The notes: generated by a model not told the origin, from the sequence alone. Positions 37,901 through 46,212 are shown, counted from the stretch's first letter. The stretch is 64,000 nucleotides of DNA from Massilia eurypsychrophila (GCF_002760655.1 NZ_PDOC01000015.1:1-64000), one strand, 5' to 3'. Numbers and translations are program-made.

Positions 37901-38638
37901 CGCGTACACACCCAGTTTTTCGGTCAGCTCCTGTACCCGCGTGCGCAGGCTCTTGGCCAGGTCGATCGACTTCTTCGGATTGGTGCCCATCAGTTCGGCG
38001 ACGCTGACGCAGATCAGGATGCCGTTGATCGGCGCGCGCCGGCGGTATTTGCGCAGCAGTGCGAGAAAGCTGAACCACTCGGCGCGGTCGGCGTCCACCG
38101 TCGAATAGCGCCCGGCCGTGTCGAGCAGGATGCCGTCGGTGGTGAAGAACCAGTCGCAGTTGCGCGTTCCCGCCACCCCCTGCACCGCCTTGGTGCCGGC
38201 GATCGGAAACTGCAGCCCGGAGTGGCCGACCGCGCTGCTCTTGCCGGCCGCCGGATTGCCGATGATCATGTACCACGGCAGTTCGTACAAGGCCGCCGCG
38301 CCGCTGTTCAAGCCCAGCTTCGAGGTCTTGATCGTGGTGATGGCTTGCAGCATGCTCTTGCGCAGCACCGCCACTTCGCTGCCGCTGGCCTGGGCGGCCG
38401 CTTCGGCACTGGCCGGCGCCACCGTCTCGCCGAGCAATGTTGCCGAGCGGCGCCGGTAGAAATAGCGTGCGCCCCAGTACAGGCCCCAGCCGGCCAGCAG
38501 CGCCAGCGCGGCCACCCCCGCCCAGATTGCAGCGACCTCGAGGGTATCTGCGCCAAGTAACAAGAATGCCGCGAGTGCGGCCAAGCCGATCACGCCGAGT
38601 ACGCGGCTATCGGTGAGGAACTGCCAAAGTCGAGCCAT
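34904..38638 (-). CDS. tssM: T6SS inner-membrane protein TssM (IcmF)
   Basis: Core of the membrane complex spanning to the periplasm. The start at 38638 (MARLWQFLTDSRV) was chosen over an upstream codon at 38695. The 1244-residue protein has two N-terminal helices (about 14-58). A cytoplasmic NTPase-like domain follows, with the Walker A GNPAAGKSS at about 127-135. A third helix is at about 420-440 (AFFAATILLGCSLGLWSWSYM), then a large periplasmic IcmF-related domain. The Walker A is intact. tagF and the OmpA-like gene follow in the same operon. Confidence 0.94.
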   Translation of the reverse strand: MARLWQFLTDSRVLGVIGLAALAAFLLLGADTLEVAAIWAGVAALALLAGWGLYWGARYFYRRRSATLLGETVAPASAEAAAQASGSEVAVLRKSMLQAITTIKTSKLGLNSGAAALYELPWYMIIGNPAAGKSSAVGHSGLQFPIAGTKAVQGVAGTRNCDWFFTTDGILLDTAGRYSTVDADRAEWFSFLALLRKYRRRAPINGILICVSVAELMGTNPKKSIDLAKSLRTRVQELTEKLGVYAPVYVVFTKADLIAGFADFFHDTERTERDRVWGATMRFNRRSTSPDVLAFFDQHFDELHDGLKEMSLASMAGNRSARMRPGVFTFPLEFASIKTPLRAFLATLFEENTYQFKPVFRGFYFTSALQEGSVENQSSKRVASRFDLELREQQAGEAEEQSGYFLLDLFRKVIFADKELVTRYTNPNSARFKYGAFFAATILLGCSLGLWSWSYMGNRQLVANVQADLDKVVRLQEKRADLQSRLEALEILQDRIEQLEKYRASKPWMLGFGLYQGEALERKLRDEYFGGVREIMLQPVGAALESLLTEMNANAAQLDPSAPAPAAAAKPGQPYQDASPTNVTDAYNALKTYLMLADKSRAEPSHLNDQLTRFWRGWLEASRGAMPKEKMIRSAERLMSFHLTQIADPAWPQLTPKLGLLDGARENLRRVVRGTPARERVYADIKARAATRFSAVTVARIVGEQDQSLMAGSYAVPGAFTREAWEKFVIGAIREASNKELQSTDWVLKTAVKDDLTLEGSPEQIQKSLTELYKADYTREWLKFVQGVTVADLGNFEGGIQAMNRLGDPQTSPLAKLLNAIYQETSWDNPSAASSSMAKVEKGLFVWFKESILRRAPSEARNIADLPPDAGRTRSEAPVMGPIGREFAGVARLVGLREKQASLMGGYLDNLSRLRGRLNQLKNQGDPGPGAKQFMQQTLEGSGSELSDALKYVDEQMLTGMTDSQKMALRPILVRPLIQTFAVIVMPSEAELNKTWRAQVIDPFQKALAAKAPFVPGAPEASAAEIAQVFGPEGAIAKFVNTSMGPLVVRRGDVLAARTWADIGISLAPQAVASFPGWIAPLSANGVAAAAPQTVFQLLPLQGPGIAEFTVDIDGQQMRYRNTPPAWTNMVYPGPQGVHGARVSAVTVDGRTVELCNDTTDKGLEKMLAAAVRKKKGDRWNELRWNNGAVTVAVELKVVSDPNTASTPASQGFRGLRLPLAIVGRDVAAPGGAIIAAAGNGGAQ

Positions 38639-38743
38639 GGTCGGGAGCGTCCGTGAGGGTTGGAAACAAAGTCCGGCAGGCAATGTTGGCACCATTGGCC
38701 CCGCTGAAATTTGTTCCAGAACAAACCTTGACCAGCGTTCGAC

Positions 38744-39583
38744 CTATTTGCGCATCACCCCGCGCAGCCGCAATTCGGTATGTCCGAAGTCCATCATCGT
38801 CCAGCGCCCGCCCCAGGTCAGGCCGAGCGACTCGGCGACTTCGCCGTACAGTTTGTAGCCGCGCATCGCCCACGGATCCTTCTCCGATATGATCAGCTTG
38901 CCGTCGCGCCAGAAAGCGCAGTCGGCCGCCAGGCCGTACTGGTGCCAGCTCTGGAAGGCGCCCGCGTTGGTGACGTTGCTGCCCATGCTCGCCAGCAGGT
39001 TTTGCCGCGCCGGACTGCGATATCCCTCCAGCAAGGCCATCTCGTACCCATGCTTTTCTTTCATGATCTTGAAGGCCATCAGCAAGCGCTGGCTGAAATC
39101 CGGGTTCAGCTGCTTCCAGTTTCGCGACGCGTCGACCAGCATCGGCCGCACCAGTTCGACTTCCAGCGTGGTGAACGCGACCGGCGGCAGCGCCACCGGC
39201 GGCGCCAATTGTTCTCCCTGCAACAACGCAGCGATCTGTTGGTCCGGTGCGTCGATGCGGGCCTCATAGCCGGGCAGCATTCCGGGATTGCTCATCAACA
39301 GCGCCAGCATCGATGGCACCACCACCAGCGTGGCCCCGGCGCCAAACAGCAGCGCGTGCCGGCGGACGAATTTGAGCCGATGGGCGCACCAGCGCCGCAC
39401 GTCGCGCACGGGCGTTGCCGGCGGCCCGCCGCGCGGCTGCTGCCAACGCGCCGCCCGCTGGTCCCAGCGCCGGCCCATGCCGCTCCTCACCTGGCCGAGA
39501 AAGTCTCGTCCCGAAGGAAATAGCACAAGCCAGATACCGCTGCACGCCAAACAAAAGTACACAAGTGCGATAAAGATCAGCAT
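38744..39583 (-). CDS. Membrane-anchored M15 peptidase, TagX-like
   Basis: A 279-residue protein with an N-terminal hydrophobic helix (MLIFIALVYFCLACSGIWLVLF) and a second helix around 80-100. The C-terminal M15-type peptidase domain shows LLEGYRSPARQNLL, QSWHQYGLAADCAFW and MMDFGHTEL, which include the zinc-binding His-x6-Asp and closing His. Such wall endopeptidases next to tssM are known as TagX in Acinetobacter, where they cut peptidoglycan crosslinks to let the apparatus through. It lies 105 bases upstream of tssM on the same strand. Confidence 0.85.
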   Translation of the reverse strand: MLIFIALVYFCLACSGIWLVLFPSGRDFLGQVRSGMGRRWDQRAARWQQPRGGPPATPVRDVRRWCAHRLKFVRRHALLFGAGATLVVVPSMLALLMSNPGMLPGYEARIDAPDQQIAALLQGEQLAPPVALPPVAFTTLEVELVRPMLVDASRNWKQLNPDFSQRLLMAFKIMKEKHGYEMALLEGYRSPARQNLLASMGSNVTNAGAFQSWHQYGLAADCAFWRDGKLIISEKDPWAMRGYKLYGEVAESLGLTWGGRWTMMDFGHTELRLRGVMRK

Positions 39584-39642
39584 GGCGTTCCCTGGATTGT
39601 TTCTAATCGGAAGTCAGAAGTCTTTATCTTAGGAGTAATATC

Positions 39643-40428
39643 GTGCGCCCTCCCGACGAAAATCAAAACGGCTCCACGCGACCGAATTTCATGTCGGCTA
39701 CGCGCCGCGCGTATGCCGGCGACGACAACATCCTCGCCCGCCTCGAGCGCGATGCCAGGCGTGGCAAATCCGGCAAGTCCGGGTCGTGGAAGCATGCAAC
39801 GCTGGCCTGGTGCATTCTGGCCAGCGTGCTGGTGATCGCGCTGATCGGCACGCTCGCCTCGCTGGCGCGCGACAACATGACGGCGCCCAAGCAGGGCGCC
39901 GACCCCAAGCCCGATCCTTTTGCCAGCAGCGTGCGCGGCGGTTTCGCCCCGCTGCCGGTCCCGTCACCCAGCCGCAGGCTCGGCGCCAACGTCTACGACG
40001 TCCCGCCGGAGCCGTCCCTGTTGCCGCCGATGGTGATGCTCAAATCCACCCCGGCCGCCGCGAAAAGTCCCGCCAAGGCGGCCGACCCAACGCCGCCACC
40101 TGTGCGCGCCGCCAGGCCCGTCAAAGCGCCACCCGAGCGGCTGGTGGCCGCGGCCAGGCCGGCGCCGGCGCGTGTGGCCCCGGCTGCAGTGCGGCAGTCA
40201 ACGCCGCGCATTGCCGCGGCCCCGCTGCGTCCAAGGAAGGCGCCGCCGCCGGCATCGCCGCCGGTTGAACCGACCGCCGTCGACAGCGACGTTGCACTAT
40301 TGTCAGCAATTATCATGCACGCCAGCCGCCACTCCGCCGAGCGCGAGAAGATGGAAGCAGCACGTTGCGGCCCCGGCAAGAAGTGTCCGCCGTCCGATGC
40401 CTTCCCGTCGCTGAAAGCCACAGACTAG
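39643..40428 (+). CDS. Pro/Ala-rich single-pass membrane protein, unknown
   Basis: A 261-residue protein starting at GTG 39643 with AGGAG 7 bases upstream. A charged cytoplasmic N terminus of about 48 residues is followed by one transmembrane helix (about 51-72, TLAWCILASVLVIALIGTL). A long Pro/Ala/Lys-rich periplasmic stretch (about 75-215) leads to a small C-terminal helical part with two cysteines (RCGPGKKCPPS). The layout recalls TonB-like periplasm-spanning linkers, but no TonB C-terminal domain is visible. It diverges from the tagX-like gene and precedes the SOS operon; a T6SS role is possible but unproved. Confidence 0.7.
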   Translation: MRPPDENQNGSTRPNFMSATRRAYAGDDNILARLERDARRGKSGKSGSWKHATLAWCILASVLVIALIGTLASLARDNMTAPKQGADPKPDPFASSVRGGFAPLPVPSPSRRLGANVYDVPPEPSLLPPMVMLKSTPAAAKSPAKAADPTPPPVRAARPVKAPPERLVAAARPAPARVAPAAVRQSTPRIAAAPLRPRKAPPPASPPVEPTAVDSDVALLSAIIMHASRHSAEREKMEAARCGPGKKCPPSDAFPSLKATD

Positions 40429-40474
40429 GCCTCGCGCATCGGATTTCGCTGGGGCCGGCCGGCTTCCTCGGTTA

Positions 40475-40494
40475 TACTGTATATAAGCACAGTA
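40475..40494 (+). promoter_or_regulatory. LexA (SOS) box upstream of the nuclease/helicase operon
   Basis: TACTGTATATAAGCACAGTA matches the E. coli-type consensus TACTGT-N8-ACAGTA in both half-sites. It overlaps a TATACT-like -10 element (40473-40478) and ends 27 bases before the nuclease start, so LexA would occlude the promoter. It implies induction by DNA damage. Confidence 0.88.
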
Positions 40495-40521
40495 CAGCAC
40501 CAGGAAGTCCGGCCGGCCACA

Positions 40522-42168
40522 ATGATCAAAGTCCTAGAAAACCAGTTCTACTACCTGGACAATTTCCAGCGCGTACTGGACTGGATCGGCGAGCGTTACA
40601 GCGACCTGCTGGCCGACGATGAGAAAGCGTTCCTCAGCCTGTTCCCATCGTTGCCGCAGCCGTCGCGCGCGCTGTTCGTGCGCATGGTCATGCGCAAGGG
40701 AACGCTGTTCCGCGCCAGCAAGCTTAGCTATGCCGAAATCGGCTGCGCTGTCGAGGCCGCGCGCCACCTGCCGGCCACCTGGATCGAGCCCGACCCCGTG
40801 CTCTCGCTCGATTCATTGTTCGAGCTCCTGTCCAAGCCCGAGATTGGCACCGTCTTCCAGTTGTCGCTGCATCAAAAAAACGCGCGCAAATCCGAGCAGC
40901 TGGCCGCCTTGCGCGCCGGCTTTGGCGCCGCACGCAAGTTCTCTGCCTGGCACCGCGACTGTACCGACCAGGTGTTCCACATCCTGGTCAAGTCGCTGTG
41001 CGACCGCCTGCGCCTTATCTTCTTCGGCAACTTCCGCCAGGACTGGACCGAATTCGTGCTGTCCGACCTTGGCGTCTACCGCTACGAGCAGGTCGAGTTT
41101 TCGCCCGCCTCGCGCGGTTTTCGCAGCCGCCGCGACATCGACCACTACCTCGAACTGCACCACTGCAAGGAACGCTTCCAGGCCAGCGCCACCGCCGAAG
41201 ACGTGTTGCGCTCGCTGCCGTCCGGCGAGTTCGAGAACGACTGGCTCAACAGCCGGCGCGAGCGGCTGCTGTTCCAGGTCGCCCAGCACTACGAAAAAAT
41301 GAAGGACTGGAGCCACGCCTATAGCCTGTATGCGCGCTGCAGTTTCCCCGGCGCTCGCGGCCGCGCCATCCGCGTGTTGGAGAAGAACAAACAATTTGCG
41401 CTCGCTTACCAGATGCTCATCGCCGCCCAGCGCGCGCCCGAAAGCGAAGCCGAACGCCAGCTGCTGCTGCGCATCTCGCCGCGCCTGACGCGCCAGCTGG
41501 GACGTCCCACCACGCGCGCGCCGCGCAGCCCGGCCGTGTCGACGCTCGAGTTGCGCCTGCCGATGCCCGCCGCCCAGTGGTGGGTCGAAGGCGTTGTGCG
41601 CGACCACCTGGCGCGCGCGGACGCGCCCGTGTTCTACGTCGAGAACGCGCTGATCAACGCCCTGTTCGGCCTGTTGTGCTGGCGCGCCGTCTTCAGCGCC
41701 ATTCCCGGCGCCTTCTTCCACCCGTTCCACCGCGGCCCGGCCGACCTGTACAGCCCCGACTTCCACCAGCGCCGCGCCGCCGAATTTGCCGCCTGCCTGG
41801 CCGAACTCGATGGCGACGGCTGGCGCGACACCATCCGCGCCAACTTCGCCGTCAAGCGCGGCATCCAGTCGCCGTTCGTCGCCTGGGACGCCATCGACGC
41901 CGACCTGCTCGAACTGGCGCTGGCCTGCATCCCCGCCGTCCACCTGAAGAAAATGTTCGAGCGCATCCTGCTCGACGTCCAGGCCAACCGCACCGGTTTC
42001 CCCGACCTGATCCAGTTCTGGCCCGCCGAACGGCGCTACAACATGATCGAAGTGAAGGGGCCCGGCGACCGGCTGCAGGACAACCAGGTGCGCTGGATCG
42101 CCTACTGCGCCACGCACCAGATGCCAGTTTCCGTGTGCTACCTGCAGTGGCTGGAGCCGGCCGCGTGA
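40522..42168 (+). CDS. FAN1-like VRR-NUC nuclease
   Basis: A 548-residue protein. N-terminal helical/SAP-like region (about 1-130) and TPR-like middle (about 250-320, HYEKMKDWSHAYSLYARCS) precede a C-terminal VRR-NUC domain. The active-site residues are visible around 490-525: TGFPDLIQFW then MIEVKGPGDRLQDNQ, giving the PD-(D/E)xK set Asp, Glu, Lys plus Gln. This is the architecture of bacterial FAN1 homologues, structure-specific nucleases that cut 5' flaps and unhook interstrand crosslinks. It is coupled to the helicase gene by a GTGA overlap. It lies directly behind a LexA box. Confidence 0.9.
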   Translation: MIKVLENQFYYLDNFQRVLDWIGERYSDLLADDEKAFLSLFPSLPQPSRALFVRMVMRKGTLFRASKLSYAEIGCAVEAARHLPATWIEPDPVLSLDSLFELLSKPEIGTVFQLSLHQKNARKSEQLAALRAGFGAARKFSAWHRDCTDQVFHILVKSLCDRLRLIFFGNFRQDWTEFVLSDLGVYRYEQVEFSPASRGFRSRRDIDHYLELHHCKERFQASATAEDVLRSLPSGEFENDWLNSRRERLLFQVAQHYEKMKDWSHAYSLYARCSFPGARGRAIRVLEKNKQFALAYQMLIAAQRAPESEAERQLLLRISPRLTRQLGRPTTRAPRSPAVSTLELRLPMPAAQWWVEGVVRDHLARADAPVFYVENALINALFGLLCWRAVFSAIPGAFFHPFHRGPADLYSPDFHQRRAAEFAACLAELDGDGWRDTIRANFAVKRGIQSPFVAWDAIDADLLELALACIPAVHLKKMFERILLDVQANRTGFPDLIQFWPAERRYNMIEVKGPGDRLQDNQVRWIAYCATHQMPVSVCYLQWLEPAA

Positions 42169-44417
42169 CGCTTGGTGCCAACTACGTCGTCGCCGTGCGT
42201 GCGCTATGCGAATTCACCGCCAAGGCCGGTGACCTCGACCTGCGCTTCACGCCCTCGCCCACCGCCTTGGAAGGCATCGCCGGCCACGCGGTCGTCACCG
42301 GCCGGCGCGGCCCGGCGTACCAGGCCGAAGTGAGTCTGTCGGGCGCACACGGGCCGCTGCTGGTGCGCGGGCGCGCCGACGGTTACGATCCCGACCAGAA
42401 CCTGCTCGAAGAAATCAAGACCTACCGCGGACGCCTCGACAGCCTGCCGGAGCGCCACCGCCACCTGCACTGGGCGCAGCTGCGCGTGTACGGCCACCTG
42501 CTGTGCAAGAAACTCGGCCTCGATTCGGTCAACCTGGCGCTGGTCTACTTCGACATCGGACGCCAGACCGAAACGCTGCTGCGCGAAACGGCCAGCGCCG
42601 TTGAACTGGCCGCGCAGTTCGCCGCCCAATGCGACCGGTTCGTCGACTGGGCCGGGCGCGAACTGGCGCACCGCGAAGCGAGAAACAGCGCGCTGGCCGG
42701 CCTGCAGTTCCCGCATCCGCAATTTCGCCCCGGGCAGCGCCACCTGGCCGAGACCATCTTCCGCGCCAACAGCAGCGCACGATGCGTGCTGGCGCAGGCG
42801 CCGACCGGCATCGGCAAGACGGTCGGCACCTTGTTCCCGGTGTTGAAGGCGGCGGCCGCGCAGAAGCTCGACAAGGTCTTCTTCCTCGCCGCCAAAACGC
42901 CTGGCCGGCAGCTTGCGCTCGATGCGCTGGCGACGATCCGTTCCAGCCCGATTCCCCTGCGAGTGCTCGAACTGGCCGCGCGCGACAAGGCCTGCGAGCA
43001 TCCCGACAAGGCCTGCCACGGCGACTCCTGCCCGCTGGCCAAGGGCTTCTACGATCGCCTGCCGGCCGCGCGCAGCGCCGCCGCCGACCTGCCGGTGCTC
43101 GACCGCGACACGCTGCGCACCACGGCGCTGGCGCACGACGTCTGCCCCTACTACCTCGGCAGCGAAATGGCCAAGTGGGCCGACGTCATCGTCGGCGACT
43201 ACAACTACTATTTCGATGGCGGCGCGATGCTGTACGCGCTGACGGTGGCCAACCAGTGGCGTGTCAGCGTGCTGGTCGACGAAGCGCACAACCTGGTCGC
43301 GCGCGCGCGCTCGATGTATTCGGCCGAGCTCTCGCGCGGCGCCTTGCGCGGCGCCCGCGCGGTGGCGCCGTCGCTGCTGAAAAAAGCGCTCGACCGCGTA
43401 TCGCGCAATTGGACCGAACTCGATAAGCAGTCTGCCGCGCCTTACCAGGTCATGCCGGCGCTGCCCGACAAGCTGCTCGCCAACCTGCAGGGCGCGGCCA
43501 GCGAGATCACCGAATTTTTGGCCGAGAACCCGGCGCCGCTCGATCCGGCCTTGCAGCGCTTTTACTTCGATGCGCTGAACTTCGCACGGCTGTCGGACAC
43601 CTTCGGCGCCCATTCGCTGTTCGACGTCTCGCGCGACGCCGCCCACGGCTCCACGCTGTGCATCCGCAATATCGTGCCGGCGCCGTTTCTCAAGCCGCGC
43701 TTTGCGGCCGCCCATTCGAGCGCGCTGTTTTCGGCCACGCTTAGTCCCTGGCACTATTACAGCGACGCCCTCGGCATGCCGGACGACACCGCGTGGATCG
43801 ACGTCGAGTCGCCGTTTTCAAAAGACCAGCTCCAGGTTCACGTCGTCAATAGCATCTCGACGCGCTTCCAGCACCGCGCCCGCTCGGTCGCGCCGATCGC
43901 CGAACTGGTGGCGCGCCAGTACGCCGAGGCGCCGGGTAACTACCTGGCGTTTTTCAGCAGCTTCGATTACCTCGAACAGGTCGCACGCGAGTTCGGCGAG
44001 CAGCATCCGGCGATCCCGATGTGGCGGCAATCACGCAAGATGGACGAGGCCGAGCGCGCGGCCTTCCTCGCGCGCTTCGCGGTCGACGGCCGCGGCATCG
44101 GCTTCGCGGTGCTTGGCGGCTCGTTCGGCGAAGGCATCGACCTGCCCGGCGCGCGACTGATCGGCGCGTTCATCGCCACGCTCGGGCTGCCGCAAATGAA
44201 CCCGGTCAACGAGCAGGTGCGCCAACGCATGGAGACCACCTTCGGCGCCGGCTACGACTACACGTATCTGTACCCCGGCATCCAGAAAGTGGTGCAGGCG
44301 GCCGGCCGCGTGATCCGCACCACCGATGACAAAGGCGTCGTCTACCTGATCGACGACCGCTTTGCGCAGGCCGACGTGCAGGCGCTGCTGCCGCGCTGGT
44401 GGGGACTGGTGGCGTAG
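42165..44417 (+). CDS. XPD/DinG-like iron-sulfur DNA helicase with N-terminal nuclease-like region
   Basis: The start is GTG 42165, overlapping the nuclease stop; a longer frame upstream is antisense-like noise. The 750-residue protein has an N-terminal Cas4/RecB-like region with GRADGYD and LLEEIKTYRG (about 70-90), which supplies Asp and Glu-x-Lys residues. The superfamily 2 helicase part has Walker A APTGIGKT (about 209-216), four cysteines in ACEHPDKACHGDSCP and DVCPYY (about 277-326) that fit an Fe-S cluster, DEAH at about 371, and C-terminal GGSFGEGIDLPG and VIQAAGRVIRT-type motifs. It is a 5'-3' helicase by family analogy and a likely partner of the FAN1-like nuclease. Confidence 0.9.
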   Translation: MTLGANYVVAVRALCEFTAKAGDLDLRFTPSPTALEGIAGHAVVTGRRGPAYQAEVSLSGAHGPLLVRGRADGYDPDQNLLEEIKTYRGRLDSLPERHRHLHWAQLRVYGHLLCKKLGLDSVNLALVYFDIGRQTETLLRETASAVELAAQFAAQCDRFVDWAGRELAHREARNSALAGLQFPHPQFRPGQRHLAETIFRANSSARCVLAQAPTGIGKTVGTLFPVLKAAAAQKLDKVFFLAAKTPGRQLALDALATIRSSPIPLRVLELAARDKACEHPDKACHGDSCPLAKGFYDRLPAARSAAADLPVLDRDTLRTTALAHDVCPYYLGSEMAKWADVIVGDYNYYFDGGAMLYALTVANQWRVSVLVDEAHNLVARARSMYSAELSRGALRGARAVAPSLLKKALDRVSRNWTELDKQSAAPYQVMPALPDKLLANLQGAASEITEFLAENPAPLDPALQRFYFDALNFARLSDTFGAHSLFDVSRDAAHGSTLCIRNIVPAPFLKPRFAAAHSSALFSATLSPWHYYSDALGMPDDTAWIDVESPFSKDQLQVHVVNSISTRFQHRARSVAPIAELVARQYAEAPGNYLAFFSSFDYLEQVAREFGEQHPAIPMWRQSRKMDEAERAAFLARFAVDGRGIGFAVLGGSFGEGIDLPGARLIGAFIATLGLPQMNPVNEQVRQRMETTFGAGYDYTYLYPGIQKVVQAAGRVIRTTDDKGVVYLIDDRFAQADVQALLPRWWGLVA

Positions 44418-44420
44418 CTA

Positions 44421-45143
44421 CTATCCCAACAACGCCCGCAGCTTCTGATACCCGCTGCGGCTGATCGGAATGCGCCGCCCATCCTGCAGCACCGCCGCGT
44501 GGCTGTCCTTCCCCGCCGGCTCGATCCTGCTCATGCGCTCCAGGTTGACGATGTACGAGCGGTGGATCCGCACGAAGCGAGCGCCATCGAGCTGCGCCTC
44601 CAGTTCGGCCAGCCGCTGGTTCTTCAGCCACGCCTTGCCGCCGGCGCTGATCTGCACGTAGTCGTCCTGCGCCTCGATGTAGTCGATGTCGGCCGCCGCG
44701 ATCACGTGCACCTTGGCGCCGTCGCGAATCAGCACCCGCTCGAGCGGCGCATTGCGCCTGGCCGCCTCCTGCAGCACGCCCTCCAAAGCCGGCGCCGGCG
44801 CACCACGCGCATGTGCCAGCGCCACGTCGAAGCGCTGCTGGCTGAACGGCTTGAGCAGGTAATCGACCGCGTGCACCTCGAACGCCTTGATCGCGTACTG
44901 CTCGTAAGCGGTGACGAAGATATAGCGGGTCGAGGCGCCGGCCAGCTCCAGCACTTCGAAGCCGTTCAGCTTCGGCATCTGAATATCGAGGAACACCAGG
45001 TCCGGCGCCAGTTCGGCGATCGCCTTGACTGCCTCGAAGCCGTTGGCGCACTCGCCGACGATCTCCACGTCGGCATGCGCGCCCAGGTATTCGCGCAGCA
45101 CACCGCGCGCCAGCTGTTCGTCGTCGACGATAATCACCCGCAT
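44421..45143 (-). CDS. LytTR-family response regulator
   Basis: A 240-residue protein with an N-terminal receiver domain (VIIVDDEQLARGVLREYL, phosphoacceptor Asp in LVFLDIQMPKLNG at about 53, then YIFVTAYEQYAIKAFE). A C-terminal LytTR DNA-binding domain (about 140-238) has DYIEAQDDYVQI, FVRIHRSYIVNL and RRIPISRSGYQKLRAL. It belongs to the AlgR/LytR type. It lies 1 base after the histidine kinase gene and converges with the helicase gene with a 3-base gap. Confidence 0.93.
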   Translation of the reverse strand: MRVIIVDDEQLARGVLREYLGAHADVEIVGECANGFEAVKAIAELAPDLVFLDIQMPKLNGFEVLELAGASTRYIFVTAYEQYAIKAFEVHAVDYLLKPFSQQRFDVALAHARGAPAPALEGVLQEAARRNAPLERVLIRDGAKVHVIAAADIDYIEAQDDYVQISAGGKAWLKNQRLAELEAQLDGARFVRIHRSYIVNLERMSRIEPAGKDSHAAVLQDGRRIPISRSGYQKLRALLG

Positions 45144-45144
45144 C

Positions 45145-46212
45145 TCACGCTCCCTGGCTTTCGGCTGGCAGCGTCAGCTCCACCCTGAACAGATTCTCGC
45201 GCCGCGACCAGTGCACCGCGGCCTGCTCGCCATACGCCCCCGCCAGGCGCTGGCGCACGTTGGCAAGGCCGATGCCGTGCCGCGTCGCCGCCGGCAGGTC
45301 CGCATCGACGTCGTTCTCCACTGCCAGGCGCAACATCGCGCCGGCGCGCGTGGCGATGATCCGCACGGCCCCGCCTTCGGTCAGATTGCCGATGCCGTGC
45401 TTGACCGCGTTCTCGACCAGCGGCTGCAGGATCATCGGCGGCAGCAGGCAGGCCAGCGCCTCGCCCGACACCTGCTGCTGTACGGTCAGGCGCTCGCCGA
45501 AGCGCACCTGCTCGATGGCCAGGAAATCGAGCGCCATGGTCAGCTCCGCCGCGAGCGTGACCTTGCGGTGCGCTTCCAGTCCCAGGCTGTGGCGAAAAAA
45601 TTCCGCCAGCTGCAGTGTCATCGCGCGGGCGCCGGCCGGATTGCTCGACGTGAGCGCGCTGATCGAATTGAGACTATTGAACAGAAAATGCGGATCGATC
45701 TGCGTGCGCAGCATGCGCAGCTCGGCGTCCTGCGCCGCCACCTGCGCTTCGAGTTCACGCCGCTCCGACTGGCGCGCCCGCGCCAGTTCGATCGCCAGGT
45801 AGTTCCCCAGCGCTGCCAGGCCATACAGCACCACGCCGAGCGCGAACATCAGCACCTTCATCGACGTGGTCATCTCGACCCCGGCCCATTCCTGCCCGCT
45901 CGACTGCAGCAGCGCGTTCCACGCGTTGCCAAGGCCGGTCCAGCCGGCCGACGCCATCAGCGCGCTGACGCAGAACACCGCCAGTATCGACAGCCCGCTC
46001 TGCTTTTCCAGCGGCCAGGCGCGGCACATGTAATACGCCGAGAAACTGCAGCCGACCGCATACAGCAGCAGCAGCGGGACCGCGAACAGCACGCTGTTGA
46101 TCCAGCCGGCGCCGGCCGTGCTGGCCACCAGCGCCGACAACATCAGCGCCAGCAGCAGCCAGCCCGATACGTACAGTAGCGTGCCACGCCGGCCGAAGAA
46201 CGGTCCCTGCAT
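45145..46212 (-). CDS. LytS-type sensor histidine kinase
   Basis: A 355-residue protein with four N-terminal transmembrane helices (about 10-130). It has a His_kinase domain with the phosphoacceptor in QIDPHFLFNSLNSISAL (about 170) and a HATPase_c end with QPLVENAVKHGIGNL and GIGLANVRQRL. It belongs to the PF06580 family that pairs with LytTR regulators. Its start overlaps the LiaF-like gene stop by 1 base, so all four genes here look like one operon. Confidence 0.92.
   Translation of the reverse strand: MQGPFFGRRGTLLYVSGWLLLALMLSALVASTAGAGWINSVLFAVPLLLLYAVGCSFSAYYMCRAWPLEKQSGLSILAVFCVSALMASAGWTGLGNAWNALLQSSGQEWAGVEMTTSMKVLMFALGVVLYGLAALGNYLAIELARARQSERRELEAQVAAQDAELRMLRTQIDPHFLFNSLNSISALTSSNPAGARAMTLQLAEFFRHSLGLEAHRKVTLAAELTMALDFLAIEQVRFGERLTVQQQVSGEALACLLPPMILQPLVENAVKHGIGNLTEGGAVRIIATRAGAMLRLAVENDVDADLPAATRHGIGLANVRQRLAGAYGEQAAVHWSRRENLFRVELTLPAESQGA

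Noticed and set aside
34907-38560. 1217-residue plus-strand frame over tssM
   Set aside because: Antisense to an intact tssM with all expected motifs. The long frame is a consequence of high G+C codon use.
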